A stretch of DNA of 64,000 bases from Ignelater luminosus (taxonomy: Eukaryota; Arthropoda; Insecta; Coleoptera; Elateridae). The notes under the pieces were generated by a model. That model ran no database searches and had not been told where the DNA came from. It saw only the letters and a list, made by a program, of their open reading frames with translations. Made by a program: the position numbers and the translations under genes. This document shows, piece by piece, positions 36,200-49,374 of the stretch; within the stretch, counting starts at the first letter, position 1, and the number at the start of each line of letters is the position of its first letter. The stretch covers positions 359,195 to 423,194 of the forward strand of contig VTPC01090547.1 in assembly GCA_011009095.1 (NCBI GenBank), given 5' to 3'.

Positions 36200-37150
36200 A
36201 CAAAAATGTCTATTTCCGTTCGGTACGAGGCAGTAAGAAAACCCTCGGCCTCGACATAGTATTAAAATACCTTATTCAAGTTCGTACGAAAGAAAATCCT
36301 CTGTTTTAATTCTGTAAAAAAATATTGCACGCAGACCAGTAGGAAAAGCCTTCACTTTGGCTCAGCATAAAAATAGCAAGTCCAAGTTTGCACGAGAACC
36401 TTCTGCTTAGGTTCAGTATAAAGATATTCCGTTCGGGTCAGTAAGAAAAGCCTACGTTTCAGCTCAGTATGAGACCGTACGAAAGCTTTCTACTTCGGCA
36501 AAGTACGAAAACGTCCCGTCCGGCTCAGTAAAGAAATTCTCTTCATCAACTCAGTACAAGAACTGCCTATCTGTGTTCGTACAAAAACTCTCCGCTTCGG
36601 TTCAGTACGAGAATATTCCCACTCGGGCCAATAGGGAAATTTTCAGCTTCGGCTCAGTCCGAGTCTGTACAAAAATCCTCTACTTCGGTTTATTACGAAA
36701 ATATCCAACCCGGTCTATTAAGAAGATTCTCGACATCGGCTCAGTACAAGAACAGCTCGTCCGAACCCATACGAGAATCTCTACTTGGGTTCATTGCAAA
36801 GATATCTTGCCCAGGTCAGTAAGAAAACCTTCCCCTTTCGTTCAGTCCTTCCAAATTCGTAGGAAAACTCCTGCTTTGATTTAGAAAGAAAATATCGCAC
36901 GCGGATCAGTATAGGGAAACCTCCAATTTCGGCTCAGTATGAAAATAGAAAATCCCAGTCCGTGCAAGAATTCTACGCTGTGGCTCAGTATGAGACTAGT
37001 CCGTCTGAATCCGTATGAAAACCCTCTGCTTTGATTCAGTACAGAAAACGCTAAGTTTCAAATCAGAGTCAGTAGAAAAATTGTCGACTTGTATGAAAAT
37101 ATCCCGACCCAGTTAGTACTAAAACCCTCTGCTTCTGTTTATTATGAAAA
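36200..37150. repeat. Diverged minisatellite array, about 26-bp subunits in a roughly 105-bp pattern
   Basis: Words of the type TCAGTAAGAAAACCCTCTGC, TTCGGCTCAGTACGAAAATA and GTCCGGGTTCGTACGAGAA recur about every 26-29 bases across roughly 950 bases. Landmark CAGTAAGAAA-like words occur near 36229, 36339, 36449, 36526, 36717, 36815 and 36908, so a higher-order spacing of about 77-110 bases is likely. The copies are strongly diverged. A 103-codon open frame (36573-36884) arises from the repeat and is not a convincing gene. Confidence 0.75.
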
Positions 37151-39975
37151 TAAAAATTACTTAACAGTTTTTTCATATTTAAGCTGTTAACCTTGCCAGA
37201 CTGCACGCATATAAGTGTATGTAAATAACATAATTAACGTAACCAAACGAAGTCGAAAATTCTTTTACTGGCCTGAGCTTTAATGTTCCCGTACTGAACA
37301 GAAACATAATATGTATGCTTGTTTTCTTTTTTCTATCTTTGTTATTTTCTACTTCATTACTACAACTACTTTCTAAATCTGCCTCTGTTCCCTTCCATTT
37401 GGATTATCTTCAGTTTGTTCCTTTTCAAAATCTATTGTGCATAATGATAGCCCGTGGTCTAAAACTTCAGTATATGTTTTTGCTTTTCAGTCCTGAATCT
37501 TTTCCAAGAAACGACAAAATCATAAAATCTTTTTTACTTCGCTGTGAAAGTTTTGCATTTACGAGTTTATCATTAGCTTCATGTATTCTCTTTTGTCTAA
37601 CGCTTCTATCTACTGTTTTAAAAATGTGTAAAGAGAGGTGTGGAAAATTTTGTGGTTGAGTCTTTCAAGACCGGACATAGCCTTACTATAGTATCTCTTA
37701 CAATTCCTAATTCTGTTTTCTGTTGAGTCTTTGAGGACTGATACACGTATACTACACCGATACTATCCCAACTTTTTGGTTTGGTCTTGGTTTTACTTAC
37801 TACGTTTGAATGGAATTATCATTTTTGTCAATGGGTATAAATTCTGTTGCCTTTGCAGCATCAGTAATTCTCCTACTAAAATATCCAACAAAAGTCGAAC
37901 TTTGATAACTGAACCGTTGTTATCTTCGGAGATGTCGTCATTAATTGTAACACTCTGTATTTGTTACCTTGATTTGAAAGAGCATAGAAGCATGAAAGAT
38001 TCATAGAAACTGCTGTAATGAATCAATTTTTATAAATCTTTCACGCTTTGTAGTAGAAAACTGCAGCTACACAAGTGCGATACTTAACTAGTTTACAGCC
38101 GAATCCGTCGTTATCTTTTAAATGGTAGTAAACGGAAAGGGAAGAAATGGTAAACGGTATATTATACATCTGTCAATGGATACCTCTAAATCCCGCTTAC
38201 ACAGTATAAATAATTTCAAAAAAATCCATTACTAAACTTCATTAGAAAAATTGTTGATAATACTCCAAGGTAATTTAAGAAAAGGCTAATAAATGACAGT
38301 TAACTAAATATTGTATTAATTAATGATAACAGCAGCTGGACGTGAAGAGTTTATTTGATATTCTTTTATCATTTAATAATAAAATTAAATTGTTATACAA
38401 GAATTCCTATTATTCAAAAGTCGGATGTTTTGTTACTATTACTCATTTTAATAACCTCATTAATTATTACTTTTATTGTCGTTAACCCCAACCAATAATT
38501 TATCTAAATGTCTATATGGCTTGTTTTGGTAAGCAAAGTTTGTTTTTCGTAAACAGAAGTAAAAAGCGCTTTAAATTATCCTTAGTTCGTATTTCATTTT
38601 AAAGGGAAATTCTTTCGAGATAAAAATGTTCAGATTTGATATTTTATGGCCTAACCATCATGGAGAATTATTTACTGTTTTAATATATATTTTACCTCTT
38701 CAATTTATATCTATTTTCAGACATTATTTTTTATTGAAGTGCTGAAGATATTCTTGAAGAAATACAATACAACACATTTTCAAAGCAGATTAAAATATTT
38801 TCGTCTTATACGTGCCCATATTATTATTAATCATCAATTAACACTCGAATGGGAACCACCACAATTAGAACTTTTAAAAGCAAATTTGATTAATGGCGTA
38901 ATAGCTTATAAAAGTTAAGGAATTTTGAATTGGACCACAATAAATTTTGGTTTGAGATGTTTTTTATTTTTCTTGAAAATAATGTAGTAGATTTCCACTT
39001 ATCTAACCCGAAAGTTATATTGGGTAAATAAAAAGCACTTGTTTTTCTTTCAAAGACTAAATCAAACATTTGCAAAACAAAACTTATTTTTCTACCGTGT
39101 TAAACAGAACGTAATTAGATTCTTTAGTTAGTGAGAGTTAATGTCGTAATTAGAACTATCTCAAAAACAGTTACTTCCAAACTTCCATCTTTTGGAATTT
39201 ACTACCATGTTAATACATATCTGCAATGTCGTCGGTATTTGACTTTCTTGTTTCGATTCAAATGGTCTTGTGGAAGACCGAACACGGAGTGACAAGTGAC
39301 AACAGATAAACAAATATAACAGAATAAAACACAGTCCTTATAGCCCTCTCTCTTGTTTGAGAATTTCACACTTTTCTTAAAAGAATAAATGCCATAAGAA
39401 TATACATGTCTAAAGATCAGAAGGTATAATTTGTTACAGAAAGTTTTGCTTTCGAGGCTGTCTTCCTTTGTGATCGACTTAACTATTGGGTGGTCTGAAT
39501 TAACGTATCTAAACCATTTATGGCATTTGACTTTCAAATATGCAATATGTCTGTATTTCTATTAAAACTGTCTTAAACAAAGGCTAAACTTGACCAGATT
39601 AGCTGTTTTAACAAGTAATTGTTTAGATCATTATTTCTCATCTGACATGCAACTTGAAATTTCTGAATGCTGTCAGTTTCTTATAGTTTCATCATTCATC
39701 AGGACACTTGTAATATTCTTTATATAATTCAATCTAGATGTTTAGGAAGATGTTAATATATTTAATGCATTAGTAAATCATGATAGCGCAATGGCAATTT
39801 GGTTTCGTTTCACTTCCTGCCTTGAATCAAGGCTATAGTCTTATACTAAGACTTTTGAAACTTCTTTTATTTAAAAGACTAGAAACGTGGTCGACTAGCT
39901 ATGTTTTAATGCTAGTAGCTGATCTAGAAAGATAACAAATTTAGATCATTGATAATTTGATTTTTCGATTTCTTT
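37151..39975. other. Intronic sequence, no recognisable content
   Basis: The 114-codon frame at 37315-37659 is hydrophobic and T-rich and matches nothing I know. The remainder is AT-rich. Confidence 0.4.
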
Positions 39976-40039
39976 CGATCAGGAAAAGATTTCTTCTCCC
40001 CAGTGGTGAAAAGAATTGATGGACAAGGTTAGTCCCTTT

Positions 40040-40990
40040 GCTATAGATAGATCTTTGTATGGGTAAAATAGTCTGTTGAAGAAAACAAACTGAATGGTTT
40101 CATTGTTGATGTTCTCCTGCAAGGAACCACTAAGGTGTGGTGAACTGTAATGGTGGCCAAATTTTTTACCAACATGGCTTTCATCAGAACCATCAATAGG
40201 ACATACGGAAAAGTCAGAGGAGATGTGGTCCTACTCTTAAGAGTTTTCTTACTGAGCGAGAACTTAGACTCAAAATGCTTAACACGTTTCATCATCTAGT
40301 ATTCCACAGCCATTAATAAATTGTTAAAAACAGTTGACGACCAAGAGGAAATGTACTGAATACGCAAAACATTAAATTTCAATTGAAAACCTTTTTGGCA
40401 AAAACAGCCTTAATCCAAATTTTTCAAAAATAGTTTTTTATGAATGTTTAGAGTTATCTGGTCGCCATCGATCCAACTATTTAGTTCATAAATCAGTCAA
40501 CAAGGTTCGCTGCTATCAGCATTTAAAAAATTATCACTTTTACAAAAACAATCAAGTCCACTTCAGTTTTTAACAAAAACAGCCTTTATTCTGGACTGTG
40601 GTGGTTTTTGCAAAAGAAATTGAAGTTTAACTAGAAAAATAATAATTTTGATTGGAGGGATCGTTCAAGATTAAAAAGAATCCAATATAACCTCGTTAAG
40701 CACGAGTGTTCTCCAAAGAACAAGAGAGGAAAACGCACAAATCTGGCAAGTAAGTTTTCAGAAGAACTTTGTCATTTCATAAAGTCTCACATTGAATCGT
40801 TCAGGTGCTTCTTAATCTCCAGAAATAATGAAGATTTGAGAAACTTTTTAAACTTCAATACAGATATACGAAAACCAGACGAAAACTTAAAATCGGAAGA
40901 GCACCTTCAGTTTTTATTGCGTCCTGGAAAATTTGAAAAATGTGACTATGATTGCTTTTGTCAAAAGGTCTTCAATTTGCATTAACCAAA
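40040..40990 (+). pseudogene. Possible decayed element-encoded protein, unassigned
   Basis: Several short + strand pieces look protein-derived rather than random: SQRRCGPTLKSFLTERELRL near 40215, LAKTALIQIFQK near 40400, and, best, NKRGKRTNLASKFSEELCHF followed by IKSHIESF near 40720-40800. The last piece resembles a block seen in a widespread family of insect and cnidarian uncharacterised proteins that I associate with mobile elements. Stops and frameshifts are frequent. The resemblance is from memory and weak. Confidence 0.3.
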
Positions 40991-41291
40991 ACTGTATGTA
41001 TATACATTTTTGTCGCTCACAGTCTTCTCATAGTGAACCTGCATTGACGGTGCTCCTGTTCAAGTAGTCGATTTTGCTCGTTATTTGTTATTACAGTCTA
41101 GCAAGCATTAGCTAGAAAGTAACTAGAATGTACTACTCAATGTCAGTCAAAACATTGTGCTCTCTAAATTAGGCTATTTTTATTATAATGGCTTAAGATT
41201 AGCTAAAGGCGCCTTTTGAACCATCTCCTCAAAGTCTGTCTGTTGTGAGTCTGGTATAGAACCATTGTCTTAGATTTGATTAACTGTTACT

Positions 41292-41880
41292 TATACAGGG
41301 TGATCATTTTAAAACTTTCCACCTTAAATAACCCTTTAATTAGTAAAATTATCAAAAATTACTGAAACGCTTTGAGTTTGTTTTGGAGGGGGACATTTAA
41401 TAACCTACTCTAGTCAGTTGGAAACTTTCACCCTTCCCCCAACCACTACCTCCCCAAAATTTTAAATGGCACTGCCCCATGTGTGATATATCATTTTGAA
41501 GGGTATAAGATTCTCAGTCTTTTACATCAAAGAAAATCAAAATCGGCCCAGCCGTTCGCGAACTAGAGATAAAAATGTACTTAATTTAATCAATGCATTT
41601 CTGTCTCTAGTTCACGAACGGCTGAGCCGATTTTAATTTTCTTTGATGTAAAAGATTGAGAGTTTTATATCCTTTAAAATGATATATCTCACATGGGGTG
41701 GTGCTATTTAGAATTTTGGGGAGGGGGTGGTTGGGGGGAGGCTGAAAGTTTCCCAACTAACTAAAGTAGGTTATTAAATGTCCACCTCCAAAACAAACTC
41801 GAAGCGTTTTAGCGGTTTTTGATAATTTTACTAATTAGAGTTATTCAAAATGGGAAGTTTTAAAATGATCACCCTGTATA
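41292..41880. repeat. 589-bp fold-back element with two arms of about 285 bp
   Basis: The left arm begins TATACAGGGTGATCATTTTA, and the right arm ends with its complement, TAAAATGATCACCCTGTATA. The arms stay alignable throughout, with scattered substitutions, meeting around 41577-41597. Inner landmarks such as CGTTCGCGAACTAGAGAT and ATCTCTAGTTCACGAACG-like words pair as expected. There is no coding capacity. A TA target duplication is possible, but it is ambiguous because the ends themselves start with TATA. Confidence 0.9.
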
Positions 41881-44450
41881 TTGGGCTAGATGAGTAAGAG
41901 CGCAGTCAATGCATACAAAGCATCACCTGTTCTGCGACAATTATCTGGACGGATTGTTCTCAAATAAATCGAGATATTTAAGCCCATAGCTATCAGATTG
42001 TCTGAGTTACAAGAAAGACTAGATATAACCAAAACTTGGATATTGTTTGACGGAGTGTAAGTGAGGCACCTCCTAGTAACAACAAAGAAACTACGCGTTC
42101 ACACTTTCTGCAAATAAGAGTGTTTTCAATAGAATTCAATCGATTTATACCTACAGGGTGTTAGTGAACTAATAGTAGTCCTTGAAACACGTGGTAGGAA
42201 AAGTCATGAGAAATTTTAGCACTATCCCGCAACTTTGGTTATAGCCTTATTCAAATGTGTTTTAGGCACCCGCTAGTAAATTTTCTAAGAAGTTTTACCT
42301 AAAGCGAATACTTGGTCATAAAACCCTAAGATTATTTTCTGTTTGTTGTACCTCCGCCTTCTATTTAAAAAAAGTAAAGGATGTTAGGATTTTCAATAAT
42401 TAGCGTCACTTCTTTTGAGTGATAAATCGTTTGAAACTTGTCTATGTTCTTGTAATGTGAATTTACATAAAAAGTTTGGTGAATATTGCTTTGTAAGGAA
42501 GAATTGAAGAAAGTAAACTAAAAAAGTTATTTGTTGCTGATTTGAGTTAGTGTGAAATACTGAGACAGAAAAGGGGTTATTGATATTAACGAAAGATGTT
42601 TATTGAAAAATTGCTATTTGTATCGCTTTTGTAACTAAACTAATAAATTTAGAAAAAAATTATATGATACTTTGTTATTAAGCTGGATGAAGCCAATCTT
42701 CTGGCAAAATCTCAAAGTAAAGTCTTGATTAGTTATTGAGTAATGACGTGTAAGATTAATCATTCCTGGGAAAGTTGTCGAAGTTTGGACCATGGTTGTG
42801 TAAGACTTTTTGTTTGTATTGATGTACCCTACCACCTGTTTCATAGACTACTATTGGTTCACTATATATAAGATGGGTCGAAAATGCCTGAAGAAGTCGA
42901 ATGCGCCTTTTTAATCTGAGGCAGAGCAAATGCTCTTTAGAACACCTTTAGCAGCAGTGAAATTATTCAGATCATTGTAGTTTTCATTAATGCTCTTGCT
43001 GATAACCATTACTATGTTGTATTTAGTTGGGTTCCTAATCACTTGAGTATCCACGCAAATGAAGCTGCACCAGGAATTGAGATCGACTTTTTGTAATAAT
43101 AATACATACAAACAGAATGTTAGAGCAATGACAGCACCACTGTGATAGTAATATCTTCAAACTGAAGAAGATTAGACACAGAGTTGGAAGAAGTAGATAC
43201 CCAAGGGCTAATTAATAATCTTAGTCATCGATGCCCTTAATTCCAGAAACATATGTTTTGTTAGTCCTTTCATTATTGTTAATTAATTTTGTATTATTAA
43301 AACATTTATTTAGAATTAGAATTACACACATAAATCTATTCAAAAACATATTTTTTTCATTTTTTACTTAATAACATTCTATAAGTTTACGAAAATAATT
43401 TATTTTTCTTGGGAAGATTTGTTTTTGAAGCTATCAGAATGTTATGCAATTTAAATAACTTCAAAATCGCTATGAAAATCTTTTTAGAAAAACTGTACTT
43501 TTCAACAATTTCCCCATCTCGCCCAGTATCCACAGTAATCTATATATCGTCAAAAATAGATCGATGCTCATTTCGTTGCAGTGTAAAGTTCTCAATATTT
43601 AAATACGCTTCCCAATTTCATTTAGCATTACGGAAATGAATGTATCACTTCAGCATTAATAGTTGATTGATTTCAAAACAATCAATCATTTTTGGGCGGG
43701 TGCCAGATTGTATACCTAAGTATTTAGATTGATGCTTGCATACGAATTGTGAATCGTAATTCAAAAATTCACGCCATAGTACTTTAAGCTCCGGGAAGTA
43801 GTAACCTTCAGTAAACCTTGATTTAAATTATTTCTTCTAAATTTTTACCATGCAATTAGAAGTAGTACGATTAATAAGTAGTCGCTTAGTCTAGCGTTAA
43901 CAGTATTAATTCCAAAAGGAATTTATTTTCTGAAACTAAAGGTTAACATTCTGGCTGCTTAAAGTTTTCCCACAAAGAATCTTTTTAGAATAAATATGTA
44001 CATCTGTTTAAATCTGGTCGCCTTCAAAAATTCAATATTCCTTCCTTGCATGAAATTCTAAATGCAACCCTGAACGTGAGATTCGTTGCATTATCACAGA
44101 CAGCTTGTGATCTCAATATGTTAACTGAAACAGCTGAAAAGTGAAGAATAAAATAGCGTTAATTCCGTGGAAATATTCTAGAAGACTAATACCATTCGGC
44201 AATTTTATTTTGTAATTACAAATTAAAAATCTGATTAGGTTTTTCCCACGCAATGATTTTACAACTTCTTTGAGGTATCTTAGGGATTTTAATTCAGTTT
44301 TAGTATTAAATTTACTTGCAATCCAACCTTTATATTTTCTGAATAAATAACGTAAACTAGAGATAAGGTTTAGGAATTTATAAAATAAGGTTGTGACAAT
44401 ATAACAAACAATACCTGTAACATAAAAACAATTGACCCCTATTTTTATAG
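41881..44450. other. Intronic sequence up to the acceptor at 44450
   Basis: One unpaired CTACAGGGTGTTAGTG motif is at about 42152. Otherwise no recognisable content. Confidence 0.45.
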
Positions 44451-44577
44451 GTCGCCAGGGTACAGAGATACGATTCAACGCGGATGGAGACGCCTACGGC
44501 AGCTACAACATCTATCAGTATCAACGACACCCGGATGGAAAATACGACTATAACCAAATTGGTGCCTGGAAGGAAAC
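44451..44577 (+). CDS. mGluR: Metabotropic glutamate receptor, internal exon (ligand-binding domain, part 3)
   Basis: The exon starts after TTTTTATAG. Its first two bases complete the Gly codon begun at 26145. The frame reads RQGTEIRFNADGDAYGSYNI, then YQYQRHPDGKYDYNQIGAW. This is the conserved end of the ligand-binding domain of mGluRs, with the F-x-x-x-GDA-x-x-x-YNIYQYQ signature. The donor is GTAAGA at 44578, so the exon ends two bases into a codon and the next exon must supply one base. In the family the next segment is the cysteine-rich linker before the seven-helix domain. I found no such exon between here and base 64000. Open frames starting with Met around 44484 are in a different frame and are shadows. 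Confidence 0.92.
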
Positions 44578-47500
44578 GTAAGATAAAATACATTACTAAA
44601 ACTGTTTATGCATTTTTGAACAACAGAACTGATTTTATAAAAACGAGTGCCTCCATACACGACGATATCATTTTTATTTCTTATTTATAATATTTTATAA
44701 TTGTTTACAAATTTAAAAACCATAAATTAATGAATTGTACTTAATAGTTATCTATAATTGCCTAGTATTTTTGAAAAGCCCATGAAATAGAAACAAAAGC
44801 GTTAGACAATTATAGTGAGAGGTTTTACGACGCCATATACAGTTGTTTGCAAATAAACGGAGCACTAAACTACACAATTTCCCGTAACCTAAAAACTTTT
44901 ATTTTTTTCCGTAACGTATTACATACTCGTAAAAGGAATTTACACTAAAAAGCACACTTGGTTCTCCTAGTTCCAGTATTTATGGGTTGTTGAATGGCGG
45001 AGGTTAAAAAAAGTTGCAATAGAAATTTTCTCGATTGCAATAAAAAAAAGTTCTATGATTTATTATAATGCTAACCGTTAGAAAAAATTAAATTGGTAAT
45101 GTAAAACTCATTTGTAACTAGCTTTAAAAAGGTTTATAGAAATAAAAAAGAGAACAGTTAGATAAATGTTTAGAAAAGACGAGCAGTGAGAAGAAGCTTT
45201 TTTAAAAAGCTTTAGAAAATCCAACACGTCACTTTCACAGGTTAAGTGAAAACGTATACCTTAAAATTAAATGCGATAAAGTATGCATTAAATAACACCC
45301 TCCGTCTTCCATTTAGGGGAGTAGAAGACTTTTTAAAAGCATGCGGCTTTCTGCCTATTTCTGCACTCCTGTACTTCCACTTCGCTCAACCAACAAAGAG
45401 AGTTCTTTGAAGGAAAAGCCTGAAAAGTCTTTTAAGCAACTTTTAAACTTGTTATTTAGCTTGCAGTAAATAATTACAAGAATAAAAGAATGAAAATTAC
45501 CTCGCATGAGTAACAACTGAAAATTAGTGTTTTCGACAAACTTTTATAAAAGATGCGGAAGTTGTTGTATATGAGAAGGTATCAAAAACAGAAATCAAAC
45601 ATTCATGTTGCCGGTCTTTTATGAATGCTGAGCCGCTGTCTGTTGCATGTCCTTAACCACACAGACAGTTTCTGACTTTTGACTGGTAAACTGATACTGC
45701 ATAAAAGCCTTTCTAGCAGGGAAATTGAATTTCATAGTTGAAAAATTTAACTAAAGGCTACGTAACGCGACCATCACCTTGTATACTCTTAATCAGATCA
45801 AATGTAATAATAATCCTATTATATTATGAGGTCCTTTTCTCTGTTTAATATTCATAAAGAAACGTCTGAATAATAAATATTCGTTTTAATCGTTTAAAAT
45901 TTCCTGCAAAATGGATCAAAATTGGTCTTATCGAAAGCGTGCAAAATCTGAAAACTACACAAACTTAACCAAAGTTTACTTTTACTCCGCACATAATGAA
46001 TAGAAAATTCTCTAGCCACTTTGCATAACATTTTTCACACCAGACGCTATGCGCTTACCGAAGCGAATCAAAACTGAGACATGCTGAACTTTATTAAATA
46101 GTAGGTCAATTTCTTCGACGACCATTCAAGAAAATAATAAAGTTAGGTTATCTCACAAACTATAACACTAATGCTTTGTTCAGCAACGTTATCATGATTT
46201 CAGGTTATCTAAAACACTGTGTTAATGCTAATTATTTTTTACTTTGTCTTCCATGATAAGATCTTCAGATCTATCACCAGGGATTACTTTCTGTGAGGCA
46301 CGTTAAGAAACATTGTTTGTGAAACAGGCAACATTTCTAGACGTTGCAGTTCTTTGAATTTGTTAGCGTTACCCTTACTTACCCAAAGTTCACCCAAGAA
46401 TTAACATTTATATTTTCAAAGAAAATTCCTAGAATTACAGTTAAAGCTTTCGCACGTCGAGTACACAAATATAATAGATAAATAAACAATGCCTGTTGTA
46501 GGTACAAATTTACACAAATGTTTGATTCACACGAAAAGTCTAACAACTATGTTAAATAATTACACGAACACCTTTAATCTTTGAACTTAAACGTTTAACA
46601 GCAAAATTTAAACTAAGAGAAAATCAGAAAGCCAAAATTAAGTTCTAAATTTAGGGTTTACTTTTGGGACTGGAGGAATGGCACTGAATGGTACGTGTGC
46701 CTGATTTAAAACGGAATGAAATTCAGAAACAAGGGTGTAAACGGGCTTCTAATACATTTTGCTATTATTGAAAGCTTATTCTAGTAGTCGTACACTACGC
46801 TCAATTTATTCAACAAATTTAATTCCACTCATACTCATACTCAGATCTGCATTTACAACCACTCATGCAAAATGCAGACGTTTTTAGTGTTTTTCCTGTC
46901 CGTCTCATTTTTATTTGCTAACTTACTATGAACACTTGTTTCCATCCAATTTGAATAATTTCTATATACGGAGCATTTCAATCATCTGTAGATTTGTAAA
47001 AATATCCAAAAATGCTATAGAGGAAGACTGTGCAGAATGATTATCTTCACGTTCCAAAATCTCTCGCGACTATATATTTTTAATACTACTGGTTTATAAC
47101 AATATGAAACTATAAGAAACAAAACCTAACCGTTTTGGTCTTATCGGTTATTTGTTGCAGTTTCTGTATTCAAAAAAGTTGGTTTCTCTTGTTTATTTTT
47201 TAAATGGGACATTCTGCATCAATTGTTGCAATTTAACGAACAAAAGCGAACTTACTAATGTTAACACCCAACAAGTTTTAATATTTGTCTTTACCCAGTC
47301 AATAATTGTGGTAAGTACAAAATCTAGAAAGCATCAATATGATTAATATGCAATATGAACGGAACTGATCAATAAATCTAAAATCGATATTGATAACTTA
47401 ATAAAAGCGATCACCAACATTTCTGATTGGAATTGCTCTATAGTTAATACAAAGATTGGAATTACCTTGTCTAAGTGACTTCTCGAGATCGGCTGCTACT

Positions 47501-48955
47501 AACCATAATCTCCCAATAAATCAAACGTACAATGCTAAAACTTGACATTACTTACAGAGATTTTAACTTGAATCTTGTATAGATTGCTAGAAGAATAGTA
47601 AATGTAAGCTTTAGAATCATTATTGTCTGAATCCTGTTGATTTCAGCTTCCTGACGCATAAGGAGGTCTTCTTATTTGTAGTTCTAGCTAGTTCTGTAGA
47701 TGTTCTGTTGTATCAAGGTCTGAGCTGTTTGTTGACCTTCAGTAACGACCTCAACTAGGAAAACTGTAGCGTTACATGTCGAAGGGAATTATCATGCATC
47801 AACATAATGCCCATGGTCTTGAAACAAACTTTGCGCCACTGTGCCATAGTTCAGTTGGTAGTTTACTGTCTAAAATCTAAAACTTACAATTTGATGCCCT
47901 GTGTGTAGCTTTGGTCCTCAAACAGGACAATATACCTTCAAGCACTTACTTTAATTTGAGTTCTTCTGTAGTATATCAATTTCTTAATGATCTTATCGTA
48001 AGAACATCACTGCTCTTAGTTCATCCGATCCAGATCTTCTAAGGTATGAATTTGTTTTTCTGTATTGTTATTGAAGAGATTCTACAGTATGCTACGTCCA
48101 TCTTCAACTACAGCGATGACTTTTACAGTCTGTTCAACACTCAGTGATATTTTAAATTTCCATGGATAGAATAAAATTAACGCTATGCAGTGTTTTAAAT
48201 TGAAAGAGGGTGTTTCAAACTTTTTGCCTTACAGGTTTGTCACACCAACATATTTGGCAAACGTGACCAAGAAGGTTTTTCATGTTTCGAATATTTAGTG
48301 GAATCGTTTAAGTCGAAACTCTACGTGGGCTTAAGAAGAATTCTTACTAAGTTTACTAGTTTCGACTAGTCAAAATTAGAAGTTGCTAATATCATCAGTT
48401 TGAACTGGTTAATTCCATGAAGGCAAGTACCTTCAGACAAGATAGAACTAAATTATTATTTAGCATCCAAAGTAAAAACAAGATTTTAATCAGAACTTAT
48501 AGTTGGCACAACAAGCTTTGTATTTTATTGTATTTTACATTCTTTATGCCAGTAACAAATCATCAAAATAAAAGACGAATTTTGTTTAGTTCAGAAACTA
48601 CCTCATGACGATTTTATTTTTATTTCGTGTAGTATGAATAAAAAGAAAGGATCATTGATGCTGAAACTTTTATGATTGATTGTACCAAAAATGGGAGTTT
48701 GATGTCTAAATATTTGCCACCATTTGTTTTTGACGTCATAGTTTCAAGCTGTGACATCACCAAAGAATTTTTTGTAGGGCAACCTGTACTTTGTATTGGA
48801 TAGCAAACGTTTTTTTCTTTACGGGCATGTAAAAATATAATAAGGTTTCTTAAGAGAATTTCTAAGAAATATCACATTTGCCTTGGAAATGATAACCATT
48901 AAACAAACTCGATTTACTAGTAATGTCAGTTGTACTAATAGGTTGTCTTTATTTA
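44578..48955. other. Intronic sequence, little recognisable content
   Basis: Around 46970-47090, the words ATACGGAGCATTTCAATCAT and CTGTGCAGAATGATTATCTT resemble the repeat at 3249-3428. I see nothing else. Confidence 0.45.
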
Positions 48956-48959
48956 ATAA

Positions 48960-49370
48960 TAACTACTTAAGCTGTTTGAGAAAGTATCTGTTATCATTTC
49001 AATCATGGAACGCTTAACAGAAAAAAATTTTGACGATAGTTGTATACAGTGAGAGAAGAAAAACCCACGAAAATGATTTCGATAGTTCTGTGAAGAGATT
49101 ATGGACATACATATGCGACAACAATCCACATTTCGTAAATTATATTGTTTTCTCTGACCAAGCCAGATTTTCACTTTACGGAACAGTAAATCGACACAAT
49201 TGCCATTATTGGTCGCAGCGTAATCCTTATTAGGTGGAGGAATTTTATACGCAGTATCCAGGAATCGTTGGAAGTAAGATTTTTGGCCTGTTTTTTGAGG
49301 GTACGTTAAATGCCGCTGGATATTTAGATTTCTTGAGGTTTGAACTTGTTCTCCAAATGTAGAAAACCTG
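48960..49370 (+). pseudogene. Tc1/mariner-superfamily transposase fragment
   Basis: The frame gives YIVFSDQARFSLYGTVNRHN followed by CHYWSQRNPY (about 49141-49230), the block around the first catalytic Asp in a large insect Tc1/mariner-type family. After a stop it reads EEFYTQYPGIVG, KIFGLFFEGTLNAAGYLDFL (about 49235-49340). The upstream part near 49070 (NDFDSSVKRLW) also fits. The stop at 49231 and the missing termini make it a relic. No inverted repeats were found. Confidence 0.75.
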
Positions 49371-49374
49371 GACG

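Larger units (their letters stand above)
26146..44450 (+). other. mGluR intron (about 18.3 kb)
   Basis: The donor is GTAAGT at 26146 and the acceptor TTTTTATAG ends at 44450. It splits a Gly codon after its first base (phase 1). It contains an R1-like LINE 3' part, several inverted-repeat elements, a diverged minisatellite and a long fold-back element. The flanking exons encode contiguous mGluR sequence (NVSFM-G-RQGTEIRF), so no exon is missing inside. Confidence 0.85.

Noticed and set aside
37315..37659. 114-codon hydrophobic frame that could suggest a membrane protein
   Set aside because: T-rich composition and absence of any family signature or splice context. It could equally be the complement of decayed A-rich element sequence.
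44484..44690. 68-codon + strand frame and the minus-strand frames over 44378-44660
   Set aside because: They overlap the third mGluR exon in wrong frames. The correct frame is fixed by the phase of the exon ending at 26145.
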